Shown piece by piece: positions 14,548 to 17,322 of a stretch of DNA of 17,322 bases; within the stretch, counting starts at the first letter, position 1; each line of letters opens with the position of its first letter. The position numbers and the translations under genes were made by a program. Below the pieces are notes generated by a model that saw only the letters and a program-made list of their open reading frames with translations, was not told the DNA's origin and searched no databases. This DNA is from JBBQXY01 sp051004815 (GTDB taxonomy: Bacteria; Chloroflexota; Ktedonobacteria; Ktedonobacterales; Ktedonobacteraceae): the NCBI GenBank assembly GCA_051004815.1, contig JBPCJY010000141.1, forward strand, positions 1 to 17,322, read 5' to 3'.

Positions 14548-14586
14548 ATAGAAAGCACGCTACCACAACGGTAGCGTGCTTTCTAT
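14548..14586. terminator. Perfect 17-bp hairpin between convergent genes
   Basis: Arms 14548-14564 and 14570-14586 pair without mismatch around a 5-nt loop. It lies 57 nt after the receiver stop codon and 77 nt beyond the stop of the convergent gene. The 3' arms contain short T-rich segments but no real T-tract, so bidirectional termination or 3'-end protection is likely rather than proven. Confidence 0.6.
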
Positions 14587-14662
14587 AGCACGTTATCCTC
14601 TCGCGGGAAAGGAATAAGGTAGATGTCACACATCGACGAAGATGAGTAAGTGTGGAACCTCG

Positions 14663-15190
14663 TTACATTGTCACATTAACCTGTATCTGGCCGTGTGTCT
14701 CACTCTGCTTTGCGGTGGGCATGGTCATCAGAATGCATCCCGTTTCCAGAATGGAGGTGATGTTAATGGCAAGCTTGTTCAACTTGAGTCGTGTGCGTGA
14801 GAGCACATTGCGGAGTGGCCTCATCTCTTGTTCCCAGGTACCAGTCTCCAACGCGTTGTGGAGTTGTTGGCGTGCGCGTGCGATAGTGAGGGGGGAAAGA
14901 TGGCTATTGTAGAAACTGGCAAACAGCTCCTCGTAAGGGCAATAATAGGGGAATGATTGTAGCAGAGGCAGCAGCAAGCTAAGTTCACTGCGCGTGAATT
15001 GCTGCTGCATCACCAATAGGGGTTGTCCATTGCTGTTGGACAGGCAAGAAAGTGTTCCCAGCGTCTTGTTCAATGCGAGCGTGTACTCGGCTGGTAGGAC
15101 AGGATGCAAAGAGAAATGCAGCATGGTCTTCTGGTTTCGTTGTACATTGTCGTTGGTACGGTTCTCTTCACAATAAGCTGCTACTTGCAT
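14663..15190 (-). CDS. Putative OmpR-like winged-helix protein, no receiver
   Basis: The product is 175 residues; the ATG at 15190 has AAGGAG 7 nt upstream. The N-terminal 65 residues are unassigned. Residues about 66-156 fit an OmpR/PhoB-type effector fold: FTRSELSLLLPLL as helix 1, PYEELFASFY as helix 2, LRNVLSRTRLKLNKL as recognition helix, then a hydrophobic wing (ITSILETGCILM). This resembles the usual VHISRLRKKL...VRGVGYRL ending, but it is a reading by eye and the family is not certain. No receiver domain is present. Two direct AAAACGGT repeats abut its -10 box, consistent with control by a DNA-binding protein, possibly itself. A hypothetical protein of other function remains possible. 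Confidence 0.6.
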   Translation of the reverse strand: MQVAAYCEENRTNDNVQRNQKTMLHFSLHPVLPAEYTLALNKTLGTLSCLSNSNGQPLLVMQQQFTRSELSLLLPLLQSFPYYCPYEELFASFYNSHLSPLTIARARQQLHNALETGTWEQEMRPLRNVLSRTRLKLNKLAINITSILETGCILMTMPTAKQSETHGQIQVNVTM

Positions 15191-15427
15191 AGTACTTCTC
15201 CTTGGTCATGCTGAACTATACCGTTTTGCGTTTGCTGACCGTTTTCTTTTTAAAGTAATGTTGTCGGATTTCTCGCCGCAGGCGACGAGGTACCTTGACT
15301 GACGTACTGTCGGTTTCCTTACATAAAGTATGCATGGAAGTCATATACATGCAGAAGAACATATGGTATCATTCTCTTTAACATCTTTATCATTTTTTCA
15401 CTGCTCACCTGACAAGAAGGAATAAAG
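15191..15427. other. Divergent intergenic region
   Basis: Besides the AAAACGGT promoter, this spacer holds a small imperfect inverted repeat TGCATG...CATGCA (about 15331-15353). For the rightward gene, TATCAT near 15366 is a possible -10 box without a good -35. Confidence 0.4.
15215..15245 (-). promoter_or_regulatory. Promoter with AAAACGGT direct repeats
   Basis: On the minus strand AAAACGGT (15238-15245) is repeated exactly 18 nt downstream (15220-15227), where its last T begins the -10 box TATAGT (15215-15220), 25 nt before the start codon. The upstream copy takes the place of a -35 box, for which there is no match, suggesting an activator-dependent promoter. Confidence 0.45.
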
Positions 15428-17322
15428 ATGCAAGCAGCAGAGTTGTCTCCACGTCCCCGGTTGCGTTTGACCGAGGCTCGTATGCAGCACAGTTGGTCAC
15501 AGCAAGAGGTGGCAGACCGCATCGGTACCACTCATGTCAATGTGAGCCGGTGGGAGCGTGGCATTACGCGGCCTAATCCCTACTTTCGCCGCAAGTTGTG
15601 CGCCCTTTTTGGCAGAAGCGAGGAAGAGCTAGAGCTGGTACCCCCTCCTCCGCAAGAGCTAGAAACTCCCCCTATCGTTTCCCGACCAACGAGTGATAGT
15701 GCCAATGCTGTCTATGACCCGACTATCCCCCTGTTACCGGCTAAACAGTTAGTTGGGCGTGAGCGCGAGCTGGCACAGATCAGGCAGCGGCTCTGCGCTG
15801 GCGGGAGTGTCGCGTTAACGGCCCTCAATGGCTTGCCGGGAGTGGGGAAGACCGCCCTGTCTATCACCCTGGCACATGACCCTGCTATCCGAGCGCATTT
15901 TCGTGATGGCGTTCTGTGGGCGGGCCTTGGCCCGCACCCCAACATACCTTCCCACTTGAGCCGCTGGGGAACGTTGCTGGGTATCTCAGCGACAGAGTTG
16001 GCGACCATGACGGCCATGGCATCTGTGACGACTCCCGCCAGCACCGAGGCGTGGGCAAAGGCGTTGCATGCCGCGATTGGCTCTCGTTCGCTGCTGGTGG
16101 TGATTGACGATGCCTGGCTGTTGGAAGAGGCCCTGGCCTGCCAGATTGGCGGCCCCAACTGCGCTCACCTCGTCACGACACGCTTCCCCACAATCGCGGC
16201 GCACGTCACCATTGACGGAGCCACGGTGATCCAGGAGTTGGGCAAGAACGAGAGTATGACTCTGCTGCGCTTATTGGCTCCCGGCGTGATCGACCGTGAA
16301 GAGCAGAAAGCAGCCGATCTGGTCCAAGCCGTTGGTGGACTACCGTTGGCCCTGACTTTAATGGGCAACTACCTGCGCAAACAGGGCTATAGTGGACAAC
16401 CACGCCGTATACTCACCGCCCTGCAACGCTTGAGCCATGCCGAAGAACGCTTACAACTGACGGAAGCGCATGCGCCGGTCGCGAGCCATCCCAGCCTGTC
16501 ACCGGACATCTCCCTTTCCTTACAATCGGTCATTGCCGTCACCGACCAACAACTCACGGCGCAGCCGCGGGCTGCCCTCTATGCCCTCTCTGTCTTTCCC
16601 CCCAAGCCAGACAGTTTCTCGGAAGAGGCGGCACTGGCGGTAGCGGATTGCACACTCGCAACCCTTGATCTGCTCAGCGATACCGGATTGCTAGAGAGTA
16701 GCGGAGCTGGTCGCTATACCTTGCACCAAACCATTGCCGACTATGCCCGATTGCACCTCAAAGACCAGCAAGAACAAAGCGCCTATGATCGACTGATTCG
16801 CTATGCGCTTGACTACATAGAGGCCCACAAAAAGGACTATGAGCTGCTGGCGTTGGAAAACACCGTCATCCTGGCCGCGTTGGAGGCCGCGCACAAGTCA
16901 GGGCGGTCAGCGGAAGTCGTGCGCGGCGTGAATGCTTTCGCACCATTTTTATTGGTGCGCGGCCTCTACACCTTAGCGGAGCAGCACTTGCAACGAGCAC
17001 TCCAGGCTGCGCAAGCACTCCAGGATAACTATGGCATCGCGGGCATACAGCTCTATCTGGGCGAGATTGCGCAGAAGCAGGGAGATTATAGCAAAGCAGA
17101 AAAGTACTTCCAGGAGGGGTTGACGCTGGCTCGTCAGATCAAAGACGCAGAGCGTATCAGTGCATTACTCAACGATCTGGGCTGGGTACACTGGAAACAG
17201 GGAAATTATACGCAGGCGGAGACTTCCCTGCAAGAAGGGCTACGATTGGCGCGTCAACGCGACGACCGCGAACGGATCAGCAGTCTCTTGCAGGTGCTTG
17301 GTTCGCTATCCGCCAGCCATGG
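15428..17322 (+). CDS. XRE-HTH NB-ARC TPR regulator (3' end beyond window)
   Basis: The frame is open from the ATG at 15428 to the window edge (631 codons seen); AGAAGGAA precedes the start by 6 nt. Residues about 12-66 form an XRE-type helix-turn-helix (SQQEVADRIGTTHVNVSRWE). A proline-rich linker leads to the NB-ARC ATPase, which starts at QLVGRERELAQI (107-118) and has Walker A NGLPGVGKT (134-142), Walker B SLLVVIDDAW (221-230), VTTR (249-252) and GLPLAL (304-309). A winged-helix-like segment follows (about 385-455, ending in YTLHQTIADYARLHL), then TPRs from about residue 510 (for example GDYSKAEKYFQEGL). It is a STAND protein in which ADP/ATP exchange would release a DNA-binding head; such proteins are plentiful in Ktedonobacteria and actinomycetes. 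A defence role, known for some other STAND families, cannot be excluded. Confidence 0.9.
   Translation, partial: MQAAELSPRPRLRLTEARMQHSWSQQEVADRIGTTHVNVSRWERGITRPNPYFRRKLCALFGRSEEELELVPPPPQELETPPIVSRPTSDSANAVYDPTIPLLPAKQLVGRERELAQIRQRLCAGGSVALTALNGLPGVGKTALSITLAHDPAIRAHFRDGVLWAGLGPHPNIPSHLSRWGTLLGISATELATMTAMASVTTPASTEAWAKALHAAIGSRSLLVVIDDAWLLEEALACQIGGPNCAHLVTTRFPTIAAHVTIDGATVIQELGKNESMTLLRLLAPGVIDREEQKAADLVQAVGGLPLALTLMGNYLRKQGYSGQPRRILTALQRLSHAEERLQLTEAHAPVASHPSLSPDISLSLQSVIAVTDQQLTAQPRAALYALSVFPPKPDSFSEEAALAVADCTLATLDLLSDTGLLESSGAGRYTLHQTIADYARLHLKDQQEQSAYDRLIRYALDYIEAHKKDYELLALENTVILAALEAAHKSGRSAEVVRGVNAFAPFLLVRGLYTLAEQHLQRALQAAQALQDNYGIAGIQLYLGEIAQKQGDYSKAEKYFQEGLTLARQIKDAERISALLNDLGWVHWKQGNYTQAETSLQEGLRLARQRDDRERISSLLQVLGSLSASH

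Noticed and set aside
15712..16403. Minus-strand frames of up to 148 codons
   Set aside because: Shadows of the XRE-NB-ARC coding sequence, whose motifs are clear on the plus strand.

Overview
The window looks like a piece of a Ktedonobacteria-type chromosome (Chloroflexota, filamentous spore-forming soil bacteria). The basis is the gene content: a SARP-type regulator fused to a cysteine-motif N-terminus and an AAA/TPR body, an XRE-NB-ARC-TPR protein, a PP2C phosphatase, a stand-alone group 2 sigma factor, and many dispersed REP/MITE-like repeats. This assignment is inferred from protein architecture, not from a marker gene. Nearly every gene here belongs to signal transduction. No rRNA, tRNA, CRISPR array or transposase was recognised.

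Layout. 1-291: mosaic of short palindromic repeats. 292-1014 (+): five-helix membrane protein with two H-X13-H helices, probably binding two b hemes. 1015-4020 (-): large AAA/TPR (STAND-like) protein with no DNA-binding domain, whose stop codon abuts that of the membrane gene. 4416-4589 (-): 57-residue one-helix membrane protein. 4974-5348: palindromic MITE-like element holding a 75-bp tandem array. 5394-9539 (-): 1381-residue SARP-AAA-TPR regulator, a full-length paralogue of the 1001-residue protein. Both paralogues carry the same unusual upstream motif, TTGACG-N7-TATAAT, 86 and 87 nt before the start codon.

10216-13564 (+): four co-directional genes, a 73-residue protein, a secreted jelly-roll-like protein, a PP2C phosphatase and an RpoD-like sigma factor, closed by a good intrinsic terminator at 13592-13618. 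They could form an operon running from an envelope protein to gene expression. 13619-14077: leader with several nested inverted repeats before a single-domain response regulator (14078-14491, +). A perfect 17-bp hairpin separates this from a convergent 175-residue protein (14663-15190, -) whose C-terminal half resembles an OmpR-type winged helix. 15428-17322 (+): XRE-NB-ARC-TPR protein that runs off the right edge.

How the genes may work together (inference): the AAA/NB-ARC proteins would be nucleotide-switch regulators. The SARP protein would bind DNA, and its shorter paralogue, lacking that domain, could titrate, co-assemble with or tune it. The PP2C and sigma factor could form a phospho-controlled transcription module. 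The receiver and winged-helix proteins could be the two halves of a split response regulator.
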